NCBI GenBank assembly: GCA_934680015.1
Contig: CAKUSP010000005.1
Location: 71,065-135,064 of the forward strand
Source of the DNA: an uncultured Bacteroidales bacterium
Lineage (GTDB): Bacteria; Bacteroidota; Bacteroidia; Bacteroidales; UBA932
DNA: 64,000 nucleotides
Direction of reading: 5' to 3'
The notes under the pieces are model-generated. The model was not told the DNA's origin and ran no database searches. It was given only the letters and a program-made list of their open reading frames with translations. How positions within the stretch are numbered: position 1 is the stretch's first letter; each line of letters starts with the position of its first letter. Below are positions 1-9,269 of the stretch, in pieces. The translations under genes and the position numbers were made by a program.

Positions 1-1
1 A

Positions 2-994
2 GTAGAGGAATTGTCTGGTGTGGAGGATATACTGCATCGTTTGGTTCCAGACATGCGAATATGTGTCGCACATGGACAGATGCCAGCAAAAGAACTGGAA
101 GATAAAATGCTTGGATTTATTAATGGCGACTACGATCTTCTATTATGCACAACCATAATAGAAAACGGATTGGACATTCCTAATGCAAATACCATCATTA
201 TAAATCAAGCTCAAAATATAGGATTGAGTGATTTGCATCAGCTGAGAGGGAGAGTGGGAAGAAGTAATAAGAAGTCATTTTGTTACCTTATAGTTCCTCC
301 TCTATCTACAGTTACTGATGATGCGCGTAAACGTCTTAAAGCCATAGAAGAATTTTCAGATTTAGGAAGTGGCTTTAATATCGCCATGCAGGACCTAGAT
401 ATACGCGGAGCTGGAAATCTATTAGGAGCAGAGCAAAGTGGATTTATAACTGAGATGGGTTATGAGACTTATCACAAGATTCTTTCAGAGGCGATGGAAG
501 AGTTAGGTCTTGAAACAGGGCAAAGTTTCAGTGGAAAAAAAGTTAAATTATCGATAGATTGTACCATAGAAACGGATCAAATGGCACTTATTCCTGATGA
601 ATATATAGATATAACGGCTGAAAAGATGCGTATTTATAAGCAGTTGGATTCTTATTTTTCTGAAAAGGAAATAGATCGTTTACATGATCAATTGGTCGAT
701 AGATTCGGAGAGTGTCCAGCGCCGGTGGATAATTTATTTGACATAGTGAAAATAAGAAATATAGGTCAGCAGTTGGGTTTTGAGAAGATAATCATCAAAA
801 ATGGCATGCTAATATGCTTCTTTATATCTAATCCACAGTCGGACTATTTCACATCCGATGACTTCGCTAAACTTTTGCAAAAAATAAACAATTCGCAATT
901 TACTTTAAAACAGACAGAAGAAAGGTTGAAATTGGTTACAAGGGGTATTAACTCAACAAAAGAAGCATTGGCAGCTTTTAAGAAATTGCAATAA
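2..994 (+). CDS. mfd: Transcription-repair coupling factor Mfd, C-terminal part (5' end outside window)
   Basis: This is the 3' end of a gene that enters the window already open; about 330 codons are visible. Mfd is a DNA translocase that removes RNA polymerase stalled at lesions and recruits UvrA. The visible part starts inside the second RecA-like helicase lobe: the segment TTIIENGLDIPNANTIII followed by QLRGRVGRS is the motif V/VI region of the RecG/Mfd translocases. After it come DLDIRGAGNLLGAEQSG and a C-terminal TRCF domain (about residues 170-320). Identity is secure because this combination is specific to Mfd. The N-terminal UvrB-like and RNA-polymerase-binding domains lie upstream of the window. 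Confidence 0.96.
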   Translation, partial: VEELSGVEDILHRLVPDMRICVAHGQMPAKELEDKMLGFINGDYDLLLCTTIIENGLDIPNANTIIINQAQNIGLSDLHQLRGRVGRSNKKSFCYLIVPPLSTVTDDARKRLKAIEEFSDLGSGFNIAMQDLDIRGAGNLLGAEQSGFITEMGYETYHKILSEAMEELGLETGQSFSGKKVKLSIDCTIETDQMALIPDEYIDITAEKMRIYKQLDSYFSEKEIDRLHDQLVDRFGECPAPVDNLFDIVKIRNIGQQLGFEKIIIKNGMLICFFISNPQSDYFTSDDFAKLLQKINNSQFTLKQTEERLKLVTRGINSTKEALAAFKKLQ

Positions 995-1008
995 TTTATG
1001 ATAATTTA

Positions 1009-1016
1009 TAAATTTG
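1009..1016 (+). promoter_or_regulatory. Putative -7 box TAAATTTG for coaX
   Basis: TAAATTTG matches the Bacteroidota -7 consensus TAnnTTTG. It lies 20 bases before the coaX ATG, in the 42-base gap after mfd. No convincing -33 element is seen, so this is a motif match only. Confidence 0.45.
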
Positions 1017-1036
1017 TAGGATTTATTTAATGATAT

Positions 1037-1765
1037 ATGTCTAATCTGCTGATAGAAATGGGAAACACAGCCTTAAAAGCTGCATGGGCCGAGGGAGAAA
1101 CCTTAGGCAAGACTATTCGTTATCAAGGGGAGAAGACGATAGAATTCATACAACACTTGACTGAAAAAGAAAGGCCAGATGTTCTTGTATTAGCTTCTGT
1201 TCGGGACATATCAGCACAGGATGAGGATGTTTTGAGAAATGTTTGTAGGCAATTAGTTTTAATAGACAAGAATCACCTTGAAATCTTAAGGGCATATGGG
1301 CTTCCAGAATTTTTGAGTCCCGATAGAGCAGCAGGAATTCTTTCAGCGAGAAGGTTATTTTCAGGAAAATCATGTACAATATTTGATTTTGGTACCATCT
1401 TGTCAGTGGATTTTATAGATTCAGACGGGACATATCAAGGGGGAAATGTTTCTTTAGGGTGTAGGACTCGATTTAAAGCGATTAATAGATACTCTAAAAA
1501 TTTACCGCTTGTAAACACCCCTAAGGAGATGCCTTCTATAGGTAATTCGCTCGTATCTAGTGTAGAATCAGGTGTTATGTTAGGCATAAAGTTTGAGGTG
1601 GATGCATACATGGCGTACAGGCCTGATAGTGTGGTTATCTACACGGGAGGAGATGCTAATTTGTTTATACGCTATACCCAGAATTCGGTTTTTCTAGTGA
1701 ATAATTTGGTTTTGATGGGATTGGCGGTTATTTCTATGGATTATGAGAAGAATTGGAATTCTTAA
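1037..1765 (+). CDS. coaX: Type III pantothenate kinase, divergent
   Basis: CoaX phosphorylates pantothenate in the first step of coenzyme A synthesis. The 242-residue length fits the family. The ASKHA-type fold is visible as an N-terminal phosphate-1 motif IEMGNT (residues 6-11), a PDRAAGILSARRLF segment matching the family's DR-A-A--A helix, and DFGTILSVDFID (about 116-127) followed by a GG pair. Two things are unusual: the first motif has Glu where the family normally has Asp (DxGNT), and the usual GGxIxPG loop reads GGNVSLG. Its last 23 bases overlap the next gene, so translation is probably coupled. The enzyme may be altered in activity, but the fold call is good. Confidence 0.82.
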   Translation: MSNLLIEMGNTALKAAWAEGETLGKTIRYQGEKTIEFIQHLTEKERPDVLVLASVRDISAQDEDVLRNVCRQLVLIDKNHLEILRAYGLPEFLSPDRAAGILSARRLFSGKSCTIFDFGTILSVDFIDSDGTYQGGNVSLGCRTRFKAINRYSKNLPLVNTPKEMPSIGNSLVSSVESGVMLGIKFEVDAYMAYRPDSVVIYTGGDANLFIRYTQNSVFLVNNLVLMGLAVISMDYEKNWNS

Positions 1766-3068
1766 GGTGGGAATTTGTGCCTTCTTAGGTATGGTGTCCG
1801 CATCGATATTGAGTGCGGATGATAATGGGGCCTATTCTGGATATGCTCCATACTCTATATATGGAGTGGGAGATTTGTTTAACGGAGGTAGTGCGTATAA
1901 TATGACGATGGGTGGAGTTGGAGTTGCCTCTAGAAATAATAGGTTTATCAATTCCCTTAATCCAGCAGCCGTAACAGCAAGAGACTCGTTGGCATTTATG
2001 TCGGATTTCTCTGTTTATCAAAATAATAAATTATTAAAGCAGGGGAATTCTCTTTCGGCTAATAATATTTTTAATATAAACGATTTTATTATATCATTTC
2101 CTCTTTTTCCTAAGACGGCTATGATGATAGGCATTACTCCATATAGTTCCACAGGATATGCTTTTGATTATTACGAAACTAATAAGGAAGTGCTGGGAAC
2201 TGTGGGAAATGTGAATCATTTCTATACTGGACAGGGGAGTATGTATCAAATATTTGCTGCCGGGGGAATAACACTTTTTGATAGATTAAGTATAGGTGCG
2301 CAGTATATACATTACATTGGAAATCTCGAAAAAAATTATACACAGACCATTAGTGATGCTGCTGCATTAGGCTTGAGTGGAGTTTCCGAAATGATTTTGT
2401 CTGCTAATACGGCAAAATTGGGCCTTCAATATGAACAGGAATTTTCGAATAAATTAAAGATGGTTTTTGGGGCTACCTATAAGTTTGACACTAGATTGAA
2501 TGGCTATATAAATAATACCCTAACAAGTGGACAGGCAAGTATTTCCTCTTCTTCTGATACACTTGCCAATATGTCTAGTCCTTTGAGGTTGGGTAACGAG
2601 GTAGCGGTAGGTTTGGGTATAGTGTATAATAGAAAGTTCAGGGCAGAATTGGATTACATTCGGTCAGATTGGTCGAAGAGTGGTTTTGAAAAGCAGAGTG
2701 GTTTTTCTGTAAATGGAGTAGGTGGAGTGTCTATTTTTACATCTGGAGTATCGGAAAGTATAAGATTTGGGATGGAGTATATACCACGCCCTAATGATGT
2801 TCGTTATTATAGAAACATTATTGCCTATAGGGCAGGAGCTTATTTTACAAAGGATTATTATAAAGTAAATGGAAATCCTATCTATGCGAGAGGTATTACT
2901 TTAGGTGCTACACTCCCAGTCTTTCAGTGGTACAACGGGGTAACCCTAGGTGTAGAGTTAGGTCAAAGGGGTTCATTGAAAAATAATATGGTTCTGGAGT
3001 CATATGTTAATTTCTCTATAGGAATTAATCTATTTGACATTTGGTTCCAACAATATAGATACGAATAA
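1743..3068 (+). CDS. Outer-membrane beta-barrel protein (OmpP1/FadL-like)
   Basis: A 441-residue exported protein. The N-terminus has two arginines and a hydrophobic stretch ending near ASILSADD, consistent with a signal peptide. The remainder is rich in Gly, Tyr, Asn and alternating hydrophobic strands (for example GAYSGYAPYSIYGVGDLF and the repeated AYN/GGVGVASR pattern), typical of a Bacteroidota membrane protein usually annotated as hypothetical or OmpP1/FadL-type. The sequence ends in an aromatic-rich strand (IWFQQYRYE), as barrels commonly do. It overlaps coaX by 23 bases and precedes a TPR protein and lptC, so a role in envelope assembly is plausible, but the substrate is unknown. Confidence 0.7.
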   Translation: MRRIGILKVGICAFLGMVSASILSADDNGAYSGYAPYSIYGVGDLFNGGSAYNMTMGGVGVASRNNRFINSLNPAAVTARDSLAFMSDFSVYQNNKLLKQGNSLSANNIFNINDFIISFPLFPKTAMMIGITPYSSTGYAFDYYETNKEVLGTVGNVNHFYTGQGSMYQIFAAGGITLFDRLSIGAQYIHYIGNLEKNYTQTISDAAALGLSGVSEMILSANTAKLGLQYEQEFSNKLKMVFGATYKFDTRLNGYINNTLTSGQASISSSSDTLANMSSPLRLGNEVAVGLGIVYNRKFRAELDYIRSDWSKSGFEKQSGFSVNGVGGVSIFTSGVSESIRFGMEYIPRPNDVRYYRNIIAYRAGAYFTKDYYKVNGNPIYARGITLGATLPVFQWYNGVTLGVELGQRGSLKNNMVLESYVNFSIGINLFDIWFQQYRYE

Positions 3069-3083
3069 AATTAATATTACTAT

Positions 3084-4415
3084 ATGAAAAGAATAAGTTT
3101 TATAATCGTAATGATTGTAATGGCTTTGGGTTCGACAAGCGTATTCGCTCAAGGCAAGTTTGGCGCTGATAGCGCGAATTGTGTAAAATACCTTTCCTTT
3201 TACAAGGATTACTTCAAACAAAAGAGTTATAATGAAGCTCTTCCGAGTTGGAGAGAGGCTTTTAAGCATTGTCCTCCTACTGCTAATCAGACTATGCTTG
3301 TGGACGGAACTACCCTTATGAGGAAATTGATTTCACAAAATGCTAAGAATCCTGTTTATCGTGAGAAACTTGTGGATTCTCTCATAATGATACACGATAT
3401 TCGAATTGCAAATTATCCTAAATATGCGGTAACTGCTCGTAATAATAAGGGGCTTGACCTTGCCAATTATGTTCAAAACGATCCAGAGCGTCTTTTCAAA
3501 GAGTATCAGGGAATTGTTTCTGCTAATAAGGATAAAACTAAGCCTACTATTTTCTTATTTTACTTTAACTCGGCTATAGAGCTTTTTCAAAGTGGGGCAA
3601 TAAGTGAAGAAGAAATAATCGATGTATACGAACAATGCATAGGTTATCTTTCTGAAATTCAGCCAAAAGATGAAGATGAAAAGGCTGTTGTAGATGATAT
3701 GAAATTAAAGATAGAGGAGTTGTTTGCATCTAACAATGTCGCTGATTGTGATAAACTCATCGAACTTTATACTCCTAAATATGAGGCAGATCCAGATAAT
3801 ATAGAATTGGCTTCTAAGATAGTAAGGTTTATGTCGGCAGCAGACGGATGTACAGATAATAAGCTTTTCATAGCTGCTGCTACAAGCTTGCATAAAAATA
3901 ATCCTACACACTCTTCGGCTTATATGCTGTATAAATTGAATTCTTCCACTGGCAATGCCGCATTGGCAGTGAAATATTTGCAGGAGGCTATAGATATGGA
4001 AGATTCAGACGCTGCTCAAGATGCTGAATATTACTATGAAATGGCTGTATATGAGTACAAGTGTGGAAATAGTCTTGGAGCTGAATCGGCTGCTAAGAAA
4101 TGTGTATCCGGTTCGACAAATGCAGAACTTAAAGGAAAGGCTTATATGTTGATAGGTACAATATGGGGAAGTATCCACTGTGAGGGAAATGATATTGCTA
4201 AGAGAGCTCCATATTGGGTCGCTGTAGATTATTTTGAAAGGGCTAAGGCCACAGATTCTCAGTTAGCTACAGAAGCAAACAAGAGAATAGCTGAGTATAA
4301 GAAGTACTATCCTTTGACTGCAGACGCTTTCATGTTCGGAGTTAATGATGGAGATTCATATCAGGTTTCATGTGGTGGTTTCAGGGCTACTACTACTGTT
4401 AGAACTCAGAACTAA
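3084..4415 (+). CDS. Exported TPR-repeat protein
   Basis: A 443-residue protein with a signal peptide (MKRISFIIVMIVMALGSTSVFAQ) followed by helical repeats. TPR-like units are visible near the N-terminus (YNEALPSWREAFKHCPP) and in the C-terminal half (AALAVKYLQEAIDMED, YYEMAVYEYKCGNSLGAESAAKKC, YWVAVDYFERAKATDS). There is no catalytic signature. The gene sits 15 bases after the barrel protein and 5 bases before lptC. This coaX-barrel-TPR-lptC-ppiD order recurs in Bacteroidales as I know it, which suggests a periplasmic scaffold role in envelope biogenesis. The exact partner is not known. Confidence 0.75.
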   Translation: MKRISFIIVMIVMALGSTSVFAQGKFGADSANCVKYLSFYKDYFKQKSYNEALPSWREAFKHCPPTANQTMLVDGTTLMRKLISQNAKNPVYREKLVDSLIMIHDIRIANYPKYAVTARNNKGLDLANYVQNDPERLFKEYQGIVSANKDKTKPTIFLFYFNSAIELFQSGAISEEEIIDVYEQCIGYLSEIQPKDEDEKAVVDDMKLKIEELFASNNVADCDKLIELYTPKYEADPDNIELASKIVRFMSAADGCTDNKLFIAAATSLHKNNPTHSSAYMLYKLNSSTGNAALAVKYLQEAIDMEDSDAAQDAEYYYEMAVYEYKCGNSLGAESAAKKCVSGSTNAELKGKAYMLIGTIWGSIHCEGNDIAKRAPYWVAVDYFERAKATDSQLATEANKRIAEYKKYYPLTADAFMFGVNDGDSYQVSCGGFRATTTVRTQN

Positions 4416-4420
4416 ACAAA

Positions 4421-5050
4421 GTGTTTAATATAGCAAAATATACTTTACGGATTGCAACCGCAACTGCGGTTGCAATCGTCGTAAGTGGATGTTCGTCAAA
4501 ACTTCGCCAGGCCGACGCCATCGATCTTAGTCAGACCCCCGTTCAGGTAGTGGATAATATGTTCGCTGTACAGACTAAGGATGGTGTCGTTCTTCAGCGC
4601 ATGGAAGCGGATGAGATGCTTCGTTTTTCTTCCGATACATTGGATTACGAACTATTTCCTAAAGGCTTGAATGTTTATGCATATACGGAGGATGGGAGAT
4701 TGGAAACTTATATTCGTTCAGATGAAGCTAAACATATAAATGATGGTAAAAAATCTAAAGGTGAGGTATGGGAAGCTTATGGTAATGTAGTTATAAGCAA
4801 TGTAATAAAGAATGAGACTATGGAGACGGATACTATCTATTGGGATAGAAATAATGCTGAGATTTATACGGATTGTTATGTGAAATTATACTCAAGTCAA
4901 GGCCTTGTTCAGGGGAAGGGGATGCGTTCGGATGATAGAGCTAGGAATGCGACTCTCTTATCGGTTTTTGATAGTTTCGGTATAACGGGAAGCGATTCTA
5001 CAAAAGTTGCGATAGATACAGCTAACTTTATCGGACCGTTGCTCAAATGA
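4421..5050 (+). CDS. lptC: LPS export periplasmic lipoprotein LptC
   Basis: LptC receives lipopolysaccharide from LptBFG and passes it to the LptA bridge. The 209-residue protein starts at GTG, 5 bases after the TPR gene, and has a lipobox-like VVSGC near residue 24, so it is predicted to be a lipoprotein. The body shows the OstA/LptC beta-jellyroll signature: repeated strands around VQTKDGVVLQRMEADEMLRF, AKHINDGKKSKGEVWEAYGNVVI and ETDTIYWDRNNAEIYTDCYV. Bacteroidota LptC proteins are often lipoproteins of this length. Confidence rests on both the strand pattern and the conserved context before ppiD. Confidence 0.85.
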   Translation: MFNIAKYTLRIATATAVAIVVSGCSSKLRQADAIDLSQTPVQVVDNMFAVQTKDGVVLQRMEADEMLRFSSDTLDYELFPKGLNVYAYTEDGRLETYIRSDEAKHINDGKKSKGEVWEAYGNVVISNVIKNETMETDTIYWDRNNAEIYTDCYVKLYSSQGLVQGKGMRSDDRARNATLLSVFDSFGITGSDSTKVAIDTANFIGPLLK

Positions 5051-5110
5051 TTTAAATTTACTAACTTCGCAACCCCAATGTTTTTGAAAATTTAAAAAGA
5101 TTTAATAAAT

Positions 5111-7192
5111 ATGGCAGTACTTCAAAAAATGCGTGATAGATTCGGTGTGGCTATTTCAGTCATCATCGCATTGTCACTTCTGTACTTTATTGCTCCTATG
5201 GATGACATAATGCGTATTTTTGATAAACCGCAGGATGTAGGTGAGATAGCAGGTACAGAGATTACCTATGAGGATTTTCAAGCGGAAGTGAACAGATTCA
5301 CCACTATCAATGAGATTACGACAGGGTCTTCTGTTCAAAACGAACAGACACAAAAGCAGATTAGAAATGCTGCTTGGCAGTCTCTTCTAGATCGTTACAT
5401 GTTCTTTAAAAATTGTGATGCCGCTGGTATTAAAGTTAGTGATGCTGAGGTAGTGGATTTGTTCGCAGGACAGCATGTATCTCCTGTAATTTCTCAAAAT
5501 CCTTTATTTGCAGATGAAACAGGAGCTTTCTCTCCAGTAAGAGTGAGAGAGATTAATGCTGCGGCGCAGAACGATCCTACATTGAAAGTGTATTGGGATT
5601 ATCTAAAAAATAGTATTCGCACTCAACAATTCTACTCTAAATACGCTTCTTTGTTTGCTTTTAGTGATTTGAAATCACCATCACAGTTAGCGAAAGATGT
5701 TGCCGAAGGAAATCTTACGGCGGATATAGAGCTTGTTACTGTGCCATATAGCTATGCTATAGATTCTACTATTGTGGTATCAAATGATGAGATAAAAGCT
5801 TATTATAAAGCACATAAAGCTGACTATAAGCAAGTAGCAAATCGTGATGTTGAGTATGTGGTATTCGAAGTTAAGCCTTCACAGGATGACATAGCACAGG
5901 CGGCTTCATCAGTAGAGGCTGTTATAGATGAATTTGCTACGACTGAAAATCTAAAGAGCTTTTTGATGAAGTATTCTGAAAGGGCATATTCTGAACATTG
6001 GTATAAGAAAGGCGAGTTATCTACTATTAATTCAGATATAGATAATTTCGCTTTCTCTGGTGCAAAGGGCGTTTCAAAGGTGTTTGAGTCTAATAATAAT
6101 TTTTACGCTGCTAGAGTGATTAGAACGGCAAATATCCCTGATTCTGTATATGTTAAACATATTTTACTTCAGGGCGCTGATTCTTTTAAAAAAGCTGATA
6201 GTTTGTGTACAGTTGTAAAAAAGAACCCATCAAAGTTCGCTTCTTTAGTTGCTGAGTATTCGGCGGATAAAAATTCTCAAGCAGACGGAGAGTTCGGAAA
6301 TATAGGTTGGATGACTCAAACATATATGATTCCTGGGATGGAGAGTGTGATAACTGCTCAAGTAGGAAAGCCATACGTTGTGGAAAGTCAGTATGGTGCG
6401 CATGTAGTTATGGTTACTAAAACTACTAAACCTATAGTTAAAAAGCAGGTTGCTATCTTAGAAAAGGATGCTACTGCAAGCAAAGAGACATATAGTTCTT
6501 ATTATTCTAAGGCAGTAGAATTAGTGTCATTAGCAGATGGAACTTACGAGGGTTATGAGAAGGCTGTAGATTCTTTGAATCTCTACTCTCATCGCCAGAA
6601 TAACGTTCTTGAGAGCACTTCCACATTCGGCTCAGTGGATAATGCAAAGGAAGTTACTCGCTGGATATTTGAGGCGAAGAAAGGTAAATCTTCAGGTATT
6701 ATTACAGTTGATAACAAGTATTTCTTTGTGGCTGCAGTGAAAGAGGTTCGGAAGGATGGTTACCGTAATATCAATGAAGTAGCCCCTATGATAGAGAATG
6801 TTCTTTATACAGAGAAGCGAAATGTTGCAAGGACTGCACAGATAAGTAATGAAATCAGTGGCCTTGATAGCATCGAAAAAATAGCTTCTGCTCTATCTAA
6901 GGAAGTTGTTACACGTAAAGATATATCATTCTCTCCTATGAGTTCTCCATCAGTTGAACCTGCTGTTTTGGGCGCTATTATGAAGACAGAGGTAGGCTCT
7001 TTAAGTGGAGCAGTTAAGGGTGTTCGTGGTGTATATGTATTTAAGCTAGATCGTAAAGATGCTGGAAACTTCTATACGGAGGATGACGCTAATCAATACA
7101 TCAGACAGAAGGCTCAGTATAGTTCTCAGCTTATCATGCCAGTGATGCAAGAAGCTGCTGGAGTGAAGGATGATAGAGCAAGATATTTTTAG
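5111..7192 (+). CDS. ppiD: Membrane-anchored parvulin-type peptidyl-prolyl isomerase / chaperone (PpiD-like)
   Basis: A 693-residue envelope chaperone. One transmembrane helix lies at residues about 12-30, followed by a large periplasmic part: an N-terminal SurA/PpiD-like chaperone region (about 35-230), then a parvulin domain (about 345-440) recognisable by VKHILLQG, a segment of SLVAEYSADKNSQADGEFG and GAHVVMVTKT. A further C-terminal segment (about 470-690) resembles a second, degenerate chaperone or PPIase domain. It would catalyse proline isomerisation and help fold exported proteins. It ends 2 bases before galK, so the two are likely co-transcribed. The 60-base gap before it may hold its own promoter. 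Confidence 0.9.
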   Translation: MAVLQKMRDRFGVAISVIIALSLLYFIAPMDDIMRIFDKPQDVGEIAGTEITYEDFQAEVNRFTTINEITTGSSVQNEQTQKQIRNAAWQSLLDRYMFFKNCDAAGIKVSDAEVVDLFAGQHVSPVISQNPLFADETGAFSPVRVREINAAAQNDPTLKVYWDYLKNSIRTQQFYSKYASLFAFSDLKSPSQLAKDVAEGNLTADIELVTVPYSYAIDSTIVVSNDEIKAYYKAHKADYKQVANRDVEYVVFEVKPSQDDIAQAASSVEAVIDEFATTENLKSFLMKYSERAYSEHWYKKGELSTINSDIDNFAFSGAKGVSKVFESNNNFYAARVIRTANIPDSVYVKHILLQGADSFKKADSLCTVVKKNPSKFASLVAEYSADKNSQADGEFGNIGWMTQTYMIPGMESVITAQVGKPYVVESQYGAHVVMVTKTTKPIVKKQVAILEKDATASKETYSSYYSKAVELVSLADGTYEGYEKAVDSLNLYSHRQNNVLESTSTFGSVDNAKEVTRWIFEAKKGKSSGIITVDNKYFFVAAVKEVRKDGYRNINEVAPMIENVLYTEKRNVARTAQISNEISGLDSIEKIASALSKEVVTRKDISFSPMSSPSVEPAVLGAIMKTEVGSLSGAVKGVRGVYVFKLDRKDAGNFYTEDDANQYIRQKAQYSSQLIMPVMQEAAGVKDDRARYF

Positions 7193-7194
7193 AA

Positions 7195-8355
7195 ATGTCA
7201 ATGAAACAAATAATTGAAGAAAAGTTCCTTTCTCTCTTCGGAGAGGGAGGAACCTTTTTCGCTAGTGCAGGGCGTATTAATTTGATAGGAGAGCATACCG
7301 ATTATAATGGTGGCTATGTATTTCCAGGTGCCATAGATAAGGTAATCATGGCTAAAATTAGACTGAATGGAACTAAAAAGGTGCTAGTTTATTCAGTTGA
7401 TTATAATGAGATGGTGGAATTCGGCTTGACTGAAAAGGATATCCCATCACAAGCCTGGGCGCGTTATATCTTCGGAGTATGTCGGGAAACTATAAAGCGC
7501 GGAGGAAAGGTAGAGGGCTTTAACGCAGTTTTTGCTGGTGATATACCGCTTGGGGCTGGTCTTTCTAGTTCAGCGGCATTGGAAAGCTGTTTTGCATACG
7601 CGATTAATGAATTATTCCATAATAATATAGATAAATTCTCACTTGCGCAGATAGGACAAAGCACCGAACATAACTATTGTGGGGTGAATTGTGGTATTAT
7701 GGATCAGTTTGCTTCTTGCTTCGGAAAGGCTGGCTGTCTAATAAGGCTTAATTGTAAAACTTTGGAGTATAAGTATTTTCCATTTAATCCTGAATCTCAT
7801 GGGTATAAGTTGGTCCTTATAGATTCTTGCGTTAAGCACGAATTGGCTTCATCGGCTTATAATAAGCGTCGTGCTTCATGTGAGAGGGCTGCCGCTGCTA
7901 TAGCAAGAATTCATCCGGAAGTGGAATTTCTTTCGGATGCTAATCGTTCTTGGCTTGAAGAAGTTAGAGAACAAATTTCTGAAGAGGATTATCTTCGCGC
8001 GGAATATGTTATTGGGGAGCTACAACGCGTGTTGGATGTTTGTGATGCATTGGAGAGAGAGGATTATCTTACTGTCGGTGAGATGATGTATCAGACCCAT
8101 TTTGGACTTAGTCGTATATATGAAGTAAGTTGTGAGGAGCTCGATTTCCTTAATAGAATTGCGCGTAAAATGGATGTCACCGGTTCACGTTTGATGGGAG
8201 GTGGATTTGGTGGCTGCACAATTAATCTTGTAAAAAAAGAGCTGTACGACTCCTTTATAACAGAGACAAAGGAGCAGTTCTTAAAGTCATATGGGTATGA
8301 GCCTAAAGTTTATGATGTGATTATCTCAGACGGAGCACATCGCTTAAAAGATTAA
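7195..8355 (+). CDS. galK: Galactokinase
   Basis: GalK phosphorylates alpha-D-galactose to galactose-1-phosphate in the Leloir pathway. The 386-residue protein has the GHMP-kinase hallmarks: the galactokinase signature GRINLIGEHTDYNGG near residue 30, the ATP-binding loop PLGAGLSSSAALE near 120, a catalytic-region segment CGIMDQFASCFGK, and the C-terminal GGGFGGCTINLV. Length is normal. The start ATG is 2 bases after ppiD, preceded only by that gene's stop. No other gal genes are adjacent. Its 3' end overlaps by 4 bases with the convergent nuclease-fold gene. Confidence 0.97.
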   Translation: MSMKQIIEEKFLSLFGEGGTFFASAGRINLIGEHTDYNGGYVFPGAIDKVIMAKIRLNGTKKVLVYSVDYNEMVEFGLTEKDIPSQAWARYIFGVCRETIKRGGKVEGFNAVFAGDIPLGAGLSSSAALESCFAYAINELFHNNIDKFSLAQIGQSTEHNYCGVNCGIMDQFASCFGKAGCLIRLNCKTLEYKYFPFNPESHGYKLVLIDSCVKHELASSAYNKRRASCERAAAAIARIHPEVEFLSDANRSWLEEVREQISEEDYLRAEYVIGELQRVLDVCDALEREDYLTVGEMMYQTHFGLSRIYEVSCEELDFLNRIARKMDVTGSRLMGGGFGGCTINLVKKELYDSFITETKEQFLKSYGYEPKVYDVIISDGAHRLKD

Positions 8356-9185
8356 AACTCTAATACTATAGGGTAGTGATCGCTCAGGCCTCCGATATAT
8401 CGGGGGCCTGAATAGGTTCTACGCGGTTTTGTCCCGCCGTAGGCTTTGTCGGGCTCACTCAGCATGTCTAAATCCGAAATCTTTATTTTCATTCCAGTTG
8501 TGTCAGTACTAAGAACTCTATCGATAAGTTCCCATTGGCCTTGAAATTTAATGCTTCCATTTTTTTGCGAGGGAGTAAGTTCATAAAGGTTTATGAATCC
8601 ATCGTTTTCGCCTTTTTCTTCATTAAAATCGCCCATTACAATCAACTTCTTCTCTACATTTCCAGCCAATGAGTCTATCATTTGCATGGCCCTTTTTCGT
8701 TTTTTTTCGGCCAAATTGCTCCCACCCCTTTTAGAAGGAAGATGGCAAATCAGTACAGACAAAGAATCAAATTCTACATACAACATATCCCGTGTAGGAA
8801 CAATTTCTCCTTCGAGCGTAAGGTGTATGGGTTTTGCTGATACTACTTTGCAATCTCTATATAACAATGCACAATCTATTCCCCTGGGATCTGGAGATTC
8901 GAAATGTATGAATCGATACTGGTGTTTTTGCAGAACATCGCTATAAATGAGGGCTTTTAGCGTGTATGGGCTGTCGATTTCAGCCAATCCAACCACTTTT
9001 GGTGGTATTCCGCTGCTATCGGATAAGGATAGTATTATTTTCCCAATACCTTTGGCTTTAGTATAGAATCTATAAGAATTCCAATTGTTATTACTAATAG
9101 TAGACGCGTTATGATAGTCGAAGAAGTTTTCGACATTCCAAAACACAAAGATGGTGCTTAAAAGCAGTTTGAAATAAAGTTTCAT
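8352..9185 (-). CDS. Endonuclease/exonuclease/phosphatase-family exported protein
   Basis: A 277-residue member of the EEP (DNase I-like) superfamily. Its motifs appear in order: FWNVENFFD (Asn-containing first motif, about 15-23), VGLAEID (metal-binding Glu, about 64-70), CHLPSKRGG, VMGDFNE (Asp/Asn, about 183-189) and GLSDHYPIVLEF (Ser-Asp-His at the C-terminus). All key residues are present, so it should be a metal-dependent phosphodiesterase or phosphatase. A hydrophobic N-terminus suggests export. The substrate (DNA, RNA or a phospho-lipid or sugar) cannot be told from sequence. It is transcribed divergently from ychF. Confidence 0.85.
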   Translation of the reverse strand: MKLYFKLLLSTIFVFWNVENFFDYHNASTISNNNWNSYRFYTKAKGIGKIILSLSDSSGIPPKVVGLAEIDSPYTLKALIYSDVLQKHQYRFIHFESPDPRGIDCALLYRDCKVVSAKPIHLTLEGEIVPTRDMLYVEFDSLSVLICHLPSKRGGSNLAEKKRKRAMQMIDSLAGNVEKKLIVMGDFNEEKGENDGFINLYELTPSQKNGSIKFQGQWELIDRVLSTDTTGMKIKISDLDMLSEPDKAYGGTKPRRTYSGPRYIGGLSDHYPIVLEF

Positions 9186-9237
9186 ATTCTTAAGTTTAGC
9201 GAGATTTATAGTGATAGCGAATATGGTGAAAAATATT

Positions 9238-9245
9238 TAAATTTG
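9238..9245 (+). promoter_or_regulatory. Putative -7 box TAAATTTG for ychF
   Basis: A perfect TAnnTTTG match 24 bases before the ychF start, inside the 84-base divergent gap between the EEP gene and ychF. Confidence 0.5.
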
Positions 9246-9269
9246 CACGCTAAATTCTAAAAAATCGAT

